Shown in pieces: positions 8,476 through 15,213 of a stretch of 16,415 nucleotides of DNA. The notes beneath the pieces are model-generated. The model saw only the letters and a list, made by a program, of their open reading frames with translations. It was not told the origin of the DNA and ran no database searches. Each line of letters opens with the position of its first letter. The first letter of the stretch is position 1. This stretch comes from CAYXXZ01 sp050175615 (GTDB lineage: Bacteria; Pseudomonadota; Gammaproteobacteria; Pseudomonadales; Porticoccaceae), in the NCBI GenBank assembly GCA_050175615.1, contig JBFXIU010000061.1, forward strand, positions 1 to 16,415, given 5' to 3'. The position numbers and the translations under genes are program-made.

Positions 8476-8515
8476 CCAAGGGGGGGGTGGCGCAGAGCAA
8501 CGCTTCCGCCTCTGG

Positions 8516-9034
8516 TCACCCTAAGAGCAGCCCCCGCTCCGCAAAGCTCACCACCCCACTGCCCGCCACGATCAGGTGATCGAGTACCCGGATCTCGACG
8601 GTCTCCAGGGCCTTGCAGATCCTTTCGGTCAGTAGTTGATCCGCCCGGCTGGGCTCTGGGTTGCCGCTGGGATGGTTGTGCACCAGGATGACTGCAGCGG
8701 CATTGGCGTCCAGTGCCCGCTTGACCACCTCCCTGGGGTAGACCGCAGCACCATCAATCGTACCCTGAAACAGGATCTCCAGCCCCAGTACCCCGTGGCG
8801 TGTGTCCAGTAACACCAGGCCAAACATCTCCCGAGGCTCATTGGCCAAACTCAGGGTCAGATACTGCCGGGTAACATCGGGGCTGGTGAGGTAGTGACTG
8901 CGCTGGAAACGGGATTCCATGATAGATCTCGCCGTGGCCAGTACATCGTCCTCGTTCATCAGGCGCAGGGTATCGGAATCGCCGGCCCGGATGGCATAGG
9001 CCCGGCAGTCGTTGACTTCATCTTTTTGCTTCAT
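8516..9034 (-). CDS. radC: RadC-family JAB/MPN-domain protein, short mobile-element form
   Basis: This 172-residue protein is essentially the RadC JAB1/MPN+ metalloprotein domain. The motif HNHPSG holds metal-ligand His119 and His121, followed by S129..D132, and an upstream Glu (E67 or E69) is available as the JAMM acidic residue. The helix-hairpin-helix part of chromosomal RadC (about 220 residues) is missing. This matches short RadC-like proteins carried by ICEs, plasmids and cryptic prophages, such as YeeS and YfjY of E. coli. The biochemical role of these proteins is unsettled; a DNA repair name is historical. The gene is last in the - strand module, 93 bases after the gp3-like gene, with a stem-loop ending 18 bases before its ATG. 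Confidence 0.9.
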   Translation of the reverse strand: MKQKDEVNDCRAYAIRAGDSDTLRLMNEDDVLATARSIMESRFQRSHYLTSPDVTRQYLTLSLANEPREMFGLVLLDTRHGVLGLEILFQGTIDGAAVYPREVVKRALDANAAAVILVHNHPSGNPEPSRADQLLTERICKALETVEIRVLDHLIVAGSGVVSFAERGLLLG

Positions 9035-9052
9035 GATTGCGTCCTCAAGTGA

Positions 9053-9078
9053 CCTGCCACCCCCGCCGGGGTGACAGG
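9053..9078. repeat. GC-rich stem-loop before radC
   Basis: CACCCC (9058-9063) pairs with GGGGTG (9068-9073) around CGCC, and CCTG/CAGG extends the stem after one mismatch. There is no T-run on either strand, so it is not a standard terminator. It lies between the gp3-like stop and the radC start. Confidence 0.6.
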
Positions 9079-9127
9079 GGTTATGTCTGCCGTTGGCAGT
9101 GGATACGGCACGGGGCCACGGGTGGCC

Positions 9128-10108
9128 TCACTCCTCCGTGGCCAGTTGGCTGTGTTGGGGCGTTACCTCAATGGCATCGTTGGCCTTGCGCTGAAGCTTG
9201 GCCGCCAGGGTGGGTGTGCCTGCCTGACCAACCACCTGCCCGTCGGGGGATCCAGAAACCGGGGCGGCTGATGCTGTGCCTCCGTCCTGGCTCGCCTCAC
9301 CGGCACTGTCGTTGTAAAACTCCTCCAGAATGGCCGGCACCTCCTCGTCATCCTCCTCGAACGCGGCATTGGCAAAGCCCAGACGCGCTGCTTCATCCAG
9401 GGCTGCCTGGTTGAACCCAGACGCCAGACGCTGCTCATGGGTGGTCCGTGCTTCGGCAATGGCATCCTCCAGTGTCATGCCGTCGCGCACGCCAATGTCC
9501 ACAAAGAAGATGGGCGCCCGGTGACTCTGGGTGGTGCTCTTGCCCCTCAACTTCAGTTCCAGCGGCAAACAGGCCAACAGCCCCCCGGACACCGCCTCGA
9601 AGTAGGCAAGCCGTGCCATCAGGGTGCGGATGCTGTTAAAGCCCGTGGTGCGAAAGATGAAGGTGCCCAGGCTGTCATCGTCACCAATGCGCACGTTCAG
9701 CCGCCCATAGGCCTTGCAGCGCCCGCCCGTCCCCAGTGTGCAGAGGTTGGGGCCGGGACAGGGCAGGGTGGACATGCCATCGGCGGTATGGCGCCGGCAG
9801 GTGACCCCGTCGCCGGCACACACCGGCCGACCATTGCTGCGGTCGAACAAGGTGTAGGCAGCCCGGAAGTTAAGGTCGGGATCGCTGAACAGCAGCATCA
9901 CGGGGATCTCCCGCAACTTGCCGTGGGGCTTTTGCTGACGCAGCTGTTCATCCAGGGGGTGCTTGATCCACCCCTCGGGCGTCTGCAATAGGCTGGTGAG
10001 AGTGAACTGGTCGTCTTTCTCCGGCAAGCGCTTGCCGTTCTTCTCGACGACACGGCCGATACTGATTCTGCCCAGCACGGGCGGGGTAATAGCGAGACCT
10101 TTGATCAT
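9128..10108 (-). CDS. gp3 / recombination-directionality-factor-like zinc protein (often named 'hydrolase or metal-binding protein')
   Basis: The 326-residue protein begins IKGL..PPVLGRI.IG and contains a cysteine cluster (C97, C104, C117, C123, C131) within GRPVCAGDGVTCRR and LPCPGPNLC. It continues with GRLNVRI, a GTF.FRTTGFNSI strand-helix unit and GGLLACLPLELKLR. By pattern this resembles the phage gp3-like family, named after the recombination directionality factor of large serine integrases. Members on ICEs carry the uninformative name quoted in the call. The last 75 residues are acidic and low in complexity. The ATG at 10108 is preferred over upstream starts because GAGGAA lies seven bases before it. 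Next to a YqaJ exonuclease, a role in recombination or single-strand DNA handling is also plausible. Confidence 0.62.
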   Translation of the reverse strand: MIKGLAITPPVLGRISIGRVVEKNGKRLPEKDDQFTLTSLLQTPEGWIKHPLDEQLRQQKPHGKLREIPVMLLFSDPDLNFRAAYTLFDRSNGRPVCAGDGVTCRRHTADGMSTLPCPGPNLCTLGTGGRCKAYGRLNVRIGDDDSLGTFIFRTTGFNSIRTLMARLAYFEAVSGGLLACLPLELKLRGKSTTQSHRAPIFFVDIGVRDGMTLEDAIAEARTTHEQRLASGFNQAALDEAARLGFANAAFEEDDEEVPAILEEFYNDSAGEASQDGGTASAAPVSGSPDGQVVGQAGTPTLAAKLQRKANDAIEVTPQHSQLATEE

Positions 10109-10180
10109 GGTGGTGTTCCTCATAGTAAGAATGGACGGTATGGAAAATGGATAACCGGTCAAAGCCGGTGTTGGGGACAT

Positions 10181-10214
10181 AAAAAGGCCGGTGCGGGGCA
10201 GTCCCGACACCGGC
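10181..10214 (-). terminator. Intrinsic terminator after the YqaJ-family gene
   Basis: On the - strand GCCGGTG and CACCGGC (10208-10214 and 10187-10193) form a stem, continued by a 4-bp CGGG/CCCG helix after one bulged base. It is followed by CTTTTT (A-run at 10181-10185 on the + strand). It lies about 70 bases beyond the YqaJ stop and 77 bases before the gp3-like ATG, so it would separate or attenuate the two. Confidence 0.72.
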
Positions 10215-10283
10215 AAGGCTCCAGGGGGAGGGAATGGTGCGTGGTAATGCAGCTATCGGTGACGATGCCTGACTGCCCTGGAT

Positions 10284-11291
10284 TCAGGTTCGTACCAGAA
10301 AGCGACGGCTACCGGGTCGGATCAGGGGATACCGTTCGAGCACATCGGGGTGATCCCGCAGCAGCGCCGCCGTATCCAGGCCGGTACTGTCCTTGCTGCG
10401 CTTCCAGGTGACAAAGCCGGAATGGAATACCGCCTTGGTGGCGTCACCCAGGGTCTGTTGCAGCGTCTGCTTCAGATCCTGCTCCACTCGCTCCAGCTCG
10501 GCGATCTCCTCCCGGGTGGACACCAGGGCATCGAACATCGCGCAGAGTTGGGAGTTGGTGGCGAAGTCCAGTGTCTCCCCGTTGTCCTGGGGGAAGAGGC
10601 ACTGCAGCGCTCTGGCGGACGAATCGGTGCCATCTGCCGGGGGTGGCGTATCATTCACCACACAATCCCAGAAGCGACGTTCCAGCCCGATCAGGTTGGC
10701 GATCAAAGCCTCATCCCGCTCAATGCGGTGGATTTGGATCTCCTGCCCACAGATCAGGACACAGACATCCGCGGCCGACTTGCCGGTCACCGCCAGCTGG
10801 TGCTGAACCTGGCACTGGATATACTCCGGCACTCCATCCCGCCACAGCCTGGCGCCGTATTCTCCGGCGGTCTTGCACTCCAGTACCTGGACGTCGCTAT
10901 CGCCCACCACCTGATAGTCCAGGTTGGCCAGCATCCAGCGCTTGTCAGGATCCGGGTGTTGGAGCACCGCATTGACTCGCCGCACCTTGCGTCCGGTGCG
11001 CTTGGTGTAGTGGGCAGCCACGATGGGTTCCAGGATGTTGCCCCAGTACAGCGGCGAGCTGTCATCCTCAGCATCGGCCTTGGGCAGGCCAGCATCACGG
11101 CCGGTCTTGATCAGCCACAGCTCAAGAGCGGATTGGTAAGGGTTGAGTCCGACGGCGGCAGCGGCATCACTACCGCCAATGCCTCGCTTGCGCACCGCCA
11201 GCCAGTCTTCGCGGGGCATCTGACGGGTGGAAACCAGCCGCAGAGCCGGTCTTCGACTTTCAGTGTTGTTACGTTTCGTGGGTATGGTCAT
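10284..11291 (-). CDS. YqaJ-family (lambda-exonuclease-type) nuclease
   Basis: The 335-residue protein shows the YqaJ/lambda Exo core. Motifs are RKRGIGGSDAAAAVGLNPY (34-52), LYWGNILEPIVA with Glu88, LANLDYQV with Asp125, LECKTA with Glu138 and Lys140 as the catalytic E-x-K, and the Q-rich IQCQVQHQL helix. Such enzymes resect 5' strands to give single-strand 3' tails for annealing recombination in phages, ICEs and plasmids. Residues about 255-285 form a coiled coil and the C-terminal 50 residues are a small extra domain. The ATG at 11291 is chosen for the AGGAGA seven bases before it. A partner annealase (Bet/RecT) is not recognised in the window; the adjacent gp3-like protein might play that part. 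Confidence 0.88.
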   Translation of the reverse strand: MTIPTKRNNTESRRPALRLVSTRQMPREDWLAVRKRGIGGSDAAAAVGLNPYQSALELWLIKTGRDAGLPKADAEDDSSPLYWGNILEPIVAAHYTKRTGRKVRRVNAVLQHPDPDKRWMLANLDYQVVGDSDVQVLECKTAGEYGARLWRDGVPEYIQCQVQHQLAVTGKSAADVCVLICGQEIQIHRIERDEALIANLIGLERRFWDCVVNDTPPPADGTDSSARALQCLFPQDNGETLDFATNSQLCAMFDALVSTREEIAELERVEQDLKQTLQQTLGDATKAVFHSGFVTWKRSKDSTGLDTAALLRDHPDVLERYPLIRPGSRRFLVRT

Positions 11292-11340
11292 GGTCTTTTC
11301 TCCTGGTAGTCCCGTCCTCTCTGCCACAGCTCCAACAGCA

Positions 11341-11375
11341 ACAACCCCGACAGCGTCAGCCGCTGTCGGGGTTGT
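11341..11375. repeat. 15-bp perfect stem-loop between DUF932 and YqaJ genes
   Basis: ACAACCCCGACAGCG (11341-11355) is followed by a 5-base loop and its exact complement (11361-11375). Imperfect pairing continues outward (CCAACAGC with GCTGG). No T-run follows on either strand. The stem is 50 bases upstream of the YqaJ ATG and is the strongest structure in the window. It could protect or process the mRNA, stop transcription weakly, or bind a protein. Confidence 0.8.
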
Positions 11376-11475
11376 CTGTGCTGGAGGAGGGCGAAGGGAA
11401 AGGGACTGACGTGGGTAGTGGAAGTAAAGGGATGGGAAAGCTACGGGGAGGAGCCTTGGATAACGGAATAACCCC

Positions 11476-12441
11476 TCAGGCCACCATCAGCAGGGCTTCG
11501 TCCAACGCCTTGCGCTTGATTGTCGCCCCCTGGCCGAACCAGGCGGAATCCAGCCGGGAGTCCACACTACGGGCGCGGCGCTCGTGGTCGATGAACTCCG
11601 TCACTGCATTTAGCAAACCATAGGCCGTGCCCTCCGCAGATGGCAGGGTCGCACCTCGTCCTTCCCCTTCGAAGAGGGACAGGGACTTGGCCATGGCTCG
11701 CTCATTGGTGTTGGCGCCAGTCACCGCCTTGTTGGAGTCGGAAAAGACACGCAACAGGTAGTTCTTGGCCTCGTGGTGTTTCACCCGGCGTTCACTAAGC
11801 ACCTTCATGCGGTACATGAACTGATCCCAGGACGACACCGTGATCCCCAGTTGCTGTTTGACGCTGTCGGCATCGAAGACCGAACGATGGGGTACCTTCA
11901 CCGCTCCTGTGGACTGCTGGTTCAGTGCCACAGCCAGGGTGTTGTTGCACACCACCCGGATACTGGTGAACTGGGCTGTGGTGGCCATGGTGCCGTCACA
12001 GGCGGTGGCGAGCAGGATGTAGGCATTGCTCACGTCCTTGCCCTTGAGCGCCGTGGACTGTCCGGTGCGCGCCAGCGCCCAGATCTTGCGGCCTCCCTTC
12101 AGGGAACCCGCGGTCTCCAGGGCAAAGCCCGACACTTCTGTCAGATCCCGGTAGAACTCAAGGATCTCCTGAGGCTGAACCACGTTGTAGCGGTGACCCA
12201 CCACCGACAAGGGGTCGTGGGTGTCGGAGCGATAGAGTACCTTGCTATCGGGGAAGGCCTTGATCTCCCCCAGATAACCCCGGTCGCCGATCAAAAAGCG
12301 TACAGGGGTTTCCTCGATACGCCAGTTCAGACCAGCTTGAATGACCCAGTCCTCAATGGGTCGGTTGGCGGTAAGCCGGTTGCCTAGACCGTGCCAGGGT
12401 GTTTGGCCGATGTAGGCCATATTGTCGATAAGGTGTGTCAT
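11476..12441 (-). CDS. DUF932 domain-containing protein
   Basis: This 321-residue protein has the DUF932 signature from the start, with TPWHGLG at residues 14-20. It also shows the VGHRYNVVQPQEI segment, the DGTMATTAQFTSIRVVCNNTL core and the C-terminal AYGLLNAVTEFIDHE helix. The family is widespread on plasmids, ICEs and phages and is of unknown function; E. coli YfjQ/YafZ-like proteins found with RadC homologues are relatives. The ATG at 12441 is supported by AGGAGA six bases upstream; a longer frame to 12504 would run through the stem-loop at 12468-12496. The product looks soluble and cytoplasmic. Regulation may involve the stem-loop in its leader. Confidence 0.85.
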   Translation of the reverse strand: MTHLIDNMAYIGQTPWHGLGNRLTANRPIEDWVIQAGLNWRIEETPVRFLIGDRGYLGEIKAFPDSKVLYRSDTHDPLSVVGHRYNVVQPQEILEFYRDLTEVSGFALETAGSLKGGRKIWALARTGQSTALKGKDVSNAYILLATACDGTMATTAQFTSIRVVCNNTLAVALNQQSTGAVKVPHRSVFDADSVKQQLGITVSSWDQFMYRMKVLSERRVKHHEAKNYLLRVFSDSNKAVTGANTNERAMAKSLSLFEGEGRGATLPSAEGTAYGLLNAVTEFIDHERRARSVDSRLDSAWFGQGATIKRKALDEALLMVA

Positions 12442-12467
12442 GGTAGATCTCCTGTCAGAAACAGACA

Positions 12468-12496
12468 TACCCCGGCTGCGGCAGCAGCCAGGGGTA
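12468..12496. repeat. Stem-loop in the DUF932 leader
   Basis: TACCCCGGCTGC (12468-12479) pairs with GCAGCCAGGGGTA (12484-12496) with one bulged base and a GGCA loop. There is no T-run. It ends 26 bases upstream of the DUF932 ATG, just beyond the AGGAGA. Confidence 0.7.
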
Positions 12497-12555
12497 ATGA
12501 ACAATGGAAAAGGAAAGTTGGGAGAAGCGTAGAATGAGCCAGCCAGGCGCTGCCC

Positions 12556-12999
12556 TCAGACATAATCTTCCGCATAGCCGTCCGGATAGTCGCCAGGATA
12601 GCCGTCTCGAGCGTAGCGAGCGCGCCCCTTGGGGTGATGTGTGGCAGTAAACTGGCCATCGATCACCAGGTGATTGGAGGGCTGGCTGAAGCGGTGGCCG
12701 CAGCGAAGGCACTGGTGATTGTCGAGCATGTGCTCATCCACCACCTCGCCCAGGGTGGCGCCAGCTTTGCCGCCCATTACCCCCCAAAGCAGTGTGCCAA
12801 CAATGGCGCCGGTCAGTCCGCCAACCAGGCGACCAGGTGGGCCGCCGATGAGGCCGACCTGAGTGCCAATACGGGCACCCTTCAGGGTAGCGGAAACACC
12901 GGCGCCGATACCGGCAGCGGTACCCAGAGTGCGCCCCACGCGCTTGGCGTAGTTGCGGGAGAGAACATGATCAGAACGACAGACGGGACAGCGTGTCAT
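12556..12999 (-). CDS. Glycine-zipper membrane protein with split zinc-ribbon cysteines
   Basis: This 147-residue protein is not assigned to a named family. It opens with a CPVC pair (residues 4-7) and has the second pair CLRC at 97-100, together fitting one four-cysteine zinc ribbon. Between them lie two glycine-spaced hydrophobic stretches (about 24-53 and 58-83; GTAAGIGAGVS, GGLTGAIVGTLLWGVMGGKAG) typical of glycine-zipper helices. The C-terminal tail is rich in Tyr, Gly and Asp (PGDYPDGYAEDY). If the stretches cross the membrane as a hairpin, both cysteine pairs meet on the cytoplasmic side. The ATG at 12999 has GAGG eight bases upstream. Its place among DNA-processing genes suggests an accessory role in the element. 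Confidence 0.7.
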   Translation of the reverse strand: MTRCPVCRSDHVLSRNYAKRVGRTLGTAAGIGAGVSATLKGARIGTQVGLIGGPPGRLVGGLTGAIVGTLLWGVMGGKAGATLGEVVDEHMLDNHQCLRCGHRFSQPSNHLVIDGQFTATHHPKGRARYARDGYPGDYPDGYAEDYV

Positions 13000-13025
13000 A
13001 GGAATTACCTCGTATGAGTGGAAAG

Positions 13026-13048
13026 GCCCGGCAGGGAGTCCGCCGGGC
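13026..13048 (-). terminator. Stem-loop/weak terminator before the zinc-ribbon gene
   Basis: GCCCGGC (13026-13032) pairs with GCCGGGC (13042-13048) around nine bases. On the - strand the stem is followed by CTTTCC, a short T-run. It lies between the YkgJ-type stop and the next start and shares the motif GGAAAGGCCCG with the stem-loop at 13421. Confidence 0.55.
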
Positions 13049-13076
13049 TCATAGAGGTGATGTAGGTTTGAAAATG

Positions 13077-13382
13077 TTAGGAAATGTTTGAGGGGCGATC
13101 GCTAGAAGGATTACTCGCCTCCTGCTCCTGAAGAAAGACGCAAACTTCCAAATTAATAGCCACGAATTCGTCCCACCGGTATTGCTTGGCATAGTTCAAT
13201 TCGTATTGCCGATCCACGCGACAGATGTCAGGGCGTTCGTTGTAAATACTGCAAGTCTTATCGGATTCTTGGTAGTGACGACAGGTGCCGTCGCCCCGAT
13301 CAAGGAAGCGGGTCTCGACCGACAAGTGAACGTTCTGGCAGCACAGACCACATTGGGTGCAGGGGAAAGGATTGGAAGGCAT
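13077..13382 (-). CDS. YkgJ-family cysteine cluster protein
   Basis: The 101-residue protein has the YkgJ (CxxCxxCC) pattern. CTQCGLCC lies at residues 8-15, followed by GTCRHY (Cys34), TCSIYNERPDICRV (Cys44, Cys54) and a final Cys81, eight cysteines in all. The family is thought to bind zinc or an iron-sulfur cluster, with no settled function. The ATG at 13382 is used, with a GGTGG eight bases upstream as a weak ribosome site; a GTG at 13397 is the alternative. The last 15 residues are Ser/Asn/Pro-rich. It is the first gene of the hairpin-separated - strand module. Confidence 0.85.
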   Translation of the reverse strand: MPSNPFPCTQCGLCCQNVHLSVETRFLDRGDGTCRHYQESDKTCSIYNERPDICRVDRQYELNYAKQYRWDEFVAINLEVCVFLQEQEASNPSSDRPSNIS

Positions 13383-13420
13383 GGTATGAGCCACCACTGC
13401 GGAGAAAAAGGAGGAATGGG

Positions 13421-13449
13421 AAAGGCCCGAGCTTGGTCATCGGGCCTTT
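13421..13449. terminator. Bidirectional-type terminator after the glycine-zipper operon
   Basis: AAAGGCCCGA (13421-13430) pairs perfectly with TCGGGCCTTT (13440-13449) around a nine-base loop, giving a 10-bp stem whose ends supply short A and T runs on both strands. It sits directly downstream (- strand) of the 342-residue protein's stop at 13454 and upstream of the YkgJ-type gene, so it likely ends the unknown operon. Confidence 0.7.
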
Positions 13450-13453
13450 CAGC

Positions 13454-14482
13454 TCATGCAGGTGGGTGATCTAAACTAGCTGTTTGGCTGTTGGTAACTG
13501 CGGCAATTTCTTCTATCCGTTTCGCGGTCGATAGCACTAAGTTTCCGTTTTTATCGAGAATGGGAGTGTCAATCATAGCCTTGATTAATTGGGCAAACTT
13601 GACAGAACGGAACACGGTGTTTTTTCCTTCATCGGAGTATTTATGAAAGTCGACACCTTCAGAATTAATACAGTGCTTCAGCTCTCTAACGCTACAGCGC
13701 AGTTGCGAGCTGACTTTGGAAAGTGTGGCATTCGCGAGAGAAGTAACTTCCTTAATCGCGTTCAATTTTCCACCCATGAGTTCGACTTGTGATTTGATGG
13801 TTTTTGCTTGTTCCATATTTTTTTTGGCTTTGTTAAGGGCTTCCTCTCCCTTGTTGCCCAGAACATGGCCGAAGATGGCCAATGCAGGACCAACCACAAT
13901 TCCCCCTAAAACCATCATGCCGCCAGCCACCCCGTAGCCTCCAGCAGCTAAGGAGCCTCCCCCTAGCCACGCAAGAGTTGCGTTAGTTGCCGCAACGCCA
14001 CCTAGGGATGAGATTGCTGTTCCAGTGCTGGCAGTGGCCAGTAACATGGTGCCATTATAGGCGCCGAATGCTAAGGCTGCGCTACCGCCAAAGCCTGCGC
14101 CGAGACCGAGACCCGCGTCCTGTAGAGCGTTGTAGTCTTGGCGCAGACCTTTCAATGTTGTACTGGAAAAGTCTCCGGTAGCTAATTTGTCAACTTCAGG
14201 GTTTTCACTGAGTTCAACGTTTTTTATGTGTTCGAAGGTTTCGATGAAGTCGGCGATTACACCATTGAATGCTCGAAGCTTTCGCTGCCCATAGTCCTCA
14301 AGAGTGAAGTTGGTTCTTTTGCGGTGATTTTCGATTTTCTGGTTAGCGGACTCAACGATTGATTCGGCGGAATCGTTGATATTTGCAGCTTCTCTATGGT
14401 CAATTGCACCACTGGCGCTCTTGACAGCACCGTATAAGCCAGCAGTGATCGCTGCTGCACCAATAATTAGTGGGAGTGGCAT
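13454..14482 (-). CDS. Unknown glycine-zipper membrane protein with coiled-coil flanks
   Basis: This 342-residue protein is of unknown function. An N-terminal hydrophobic segment (residues 2-20) precedes a charged helical region (about 28-120). A long Gly/Ala-rich hydrophobic region follows (about 123-210), containing GLGLGAGFGGSAALAFGAY, ATNATLAWLGGGSLAAGGYG and MVLGGIVVGPALAIFG. A helical, charged part (about 211-262) then leads to a C-terminal domain with two cysteines. The ATNATLAWLGGG block appears to me to recur in uncharacterised bacterial proteins, but I could not verify this. The ATG at 14482 is fixed by AAGGAG six bases upstream and follows the TerB-like stop by ten bases, so the two are co-translated. 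It could be a membrane effector, pore or scaffold; no enzymatic motif is seen. Confidence 0.72.
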   Translation of the reverse strand: MPLPLIIGAAAITAGLYGAVKSASGAIDHREAANINDSAESIVESANQKIENHRKRTNFTLEDYGQRKLRAFNGVIADFIETFEHIKNVELSENPEVDKLATGDFSSTTLKGLRQDYNALQDAGLGLGAGFGGSAALAFGAYNGTMLLATASTGTAISSLGGVAATNATLAWLGGGSLAAGGYGVAGGMMVLGGIVVGPALAIFGHVLGNKGEEALNKAKKNMEQAKTIKSQVELMGGKLNAIKEVTSLANATLSKVSSQLRCSVRELKHCINSEGVDFHKYSDEGKNTVFRSVKFAQLIKAMIDTPILDKNGNLVLSTAKRIEEIAAVTNSQTASLDHPPA

Positions 14483-14492
14483 GTAATTCTCC

Positions 14493-15170
14493 TTACTCAA
14501 GTACAAGGGAAATGGTTTTATTCATTTCCTGATTAAGTGATTCGGCACGCTCCAGAAGATCTTCGAATATGAAATCTTCAAGTCCGTAGTGATGCTGATA
14601 TTCCCTGAGCAGTGTCCACTCAATATTGGAGATATGCCCATCTCGCAGAGCAACTAAGAAAAGTTCATAGAGTATAATTTTGGGTGAGCTGGGAAAAACA
14701 AAGGTATGATTTTTTATAAGCTCTCTGAGCACTGTTGTCGACGCTTGTGCACGAATTTCCGGCTGTTCCAACTTGGCTACAGAAAACGACTTTAAAGTTT
14801 CGACCAGTCGCTCTTGCACGCTTAAAGATGTTTTTTTAGAAGATTTTGGCCTGCCTATCCCAGCAATAGTTGCGACAGCGGCAGCAGTGGGGCTTACATA
14901 ACCTCTGATAATGCTTTTATACGCTATTTCGTCTTCCTTGTTCGTTATTGACAGGTCTGGCTCGGGGAGCCCTGCTGAAATTAACATGTCAGAAAGCAAC
15001 TCGCTCTCCAATTCGTTTTCTTGAATTGATAACGCACCGAAGTCGGAGTTGGAGGTGAGTTCATCAGAAGTTTTACCATCCCAGTGGAGAGGGTTATCCG
15101 ACAAACACAATAGGTTAGCTAGTTTCAACAGGATTATTTTGTCTGGGTCGGACAGTAGTCTGATCAACAT
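14493..15170 (-). CDS. TerB-like protein of unknown function
   Basis: The 225-residue protein has two helical parts that look like halves of a TerB-type fold. The N-terminal one is DKIILLKLANLLCLSD (residues 10-25). The C-terminal one (about 165-212) carries YELFLVALRDGHISNIEWTL, with the DGxIS acidic turn common in TerB-like domains. Between them lie an acidic linker and a basic GRPKSSKKTS patch at about 106-115. TerB-like proteins, known from tellurite-resistance and stress clusters, often act as adaptors at the inner membrane surface. No membrane segment is obvious. The ATG at 15170 has a weak GGAAA upstream. The gene sits between two glycine-zipper membrane proteins (43-base and 10-base gaps), suggesting a cytoplasmic partner. 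The domain call is by eye and tentative. Confidence 0.6.
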   Translation of the reverse strand: MLIRLLSDPDKIILLKLANLLCLSDNPLHWDGKTSDELTSNSDFGALSIQENELESELLSDMLISAGLPEPDLSITNKEDEIAYKSIIRGYVSPTAAAVATIAGIGRPKSSKKTSLSVQERLVETLKSFSVAKLEQPEIRAQASTTVLRELIKNHTFVFPSSPKIILYELFLVALRDGHISNIEWTLLREYQHHYGLEDFIFEDLLERAESLNQEMNKTISLVLE

Positions 15171-15213
15171 GGGATTTTTCCATTGTGGTTAGTTGTAGTT
15201 GATGTTCATTTTT

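Larger units (their letters stand above)
8208..8515. other. Gene-free stretch between IS remnant and radC
   Basis: About 300 bases carry no convincing gene. The left side holds the inverted repeat at 8208-8264 and possibly the terminal part of the IS. The right side holds the imperfect stem-loop and A-run described at 8430-8475. Small open frames here are short, out of context and lack ribosome binding sites. Confidence 0.6.

Noticed and set aside
8394..8691. Small + strand frames at the radC end
   Set aside because: Low-complexity Ser/Pro/Arg-rich products overlapping radC and the proposed terminator, without ribosome sites.
10350..11309. Long open frame (319 codons) on the + strand opposite the YqaJ gene
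   Set aside because: It mirrors the YqaJ coding strand almost end to end, has no domain-like composition and no ribosome site; it is a by-product of GC-rich codon use.
11773..12387. Open frame of 204 codons on the + strand opposite the DUF932 gene
   Set aside because: Antisense shadow of a recognisable family with no supporting start signal.
14257..14463. Possible small gene inside the glycine-zipper gene
   Set aside because: It is a same-strand alternative frame fully inside the 342-residue protein's gene, which has a strong ribosome site.
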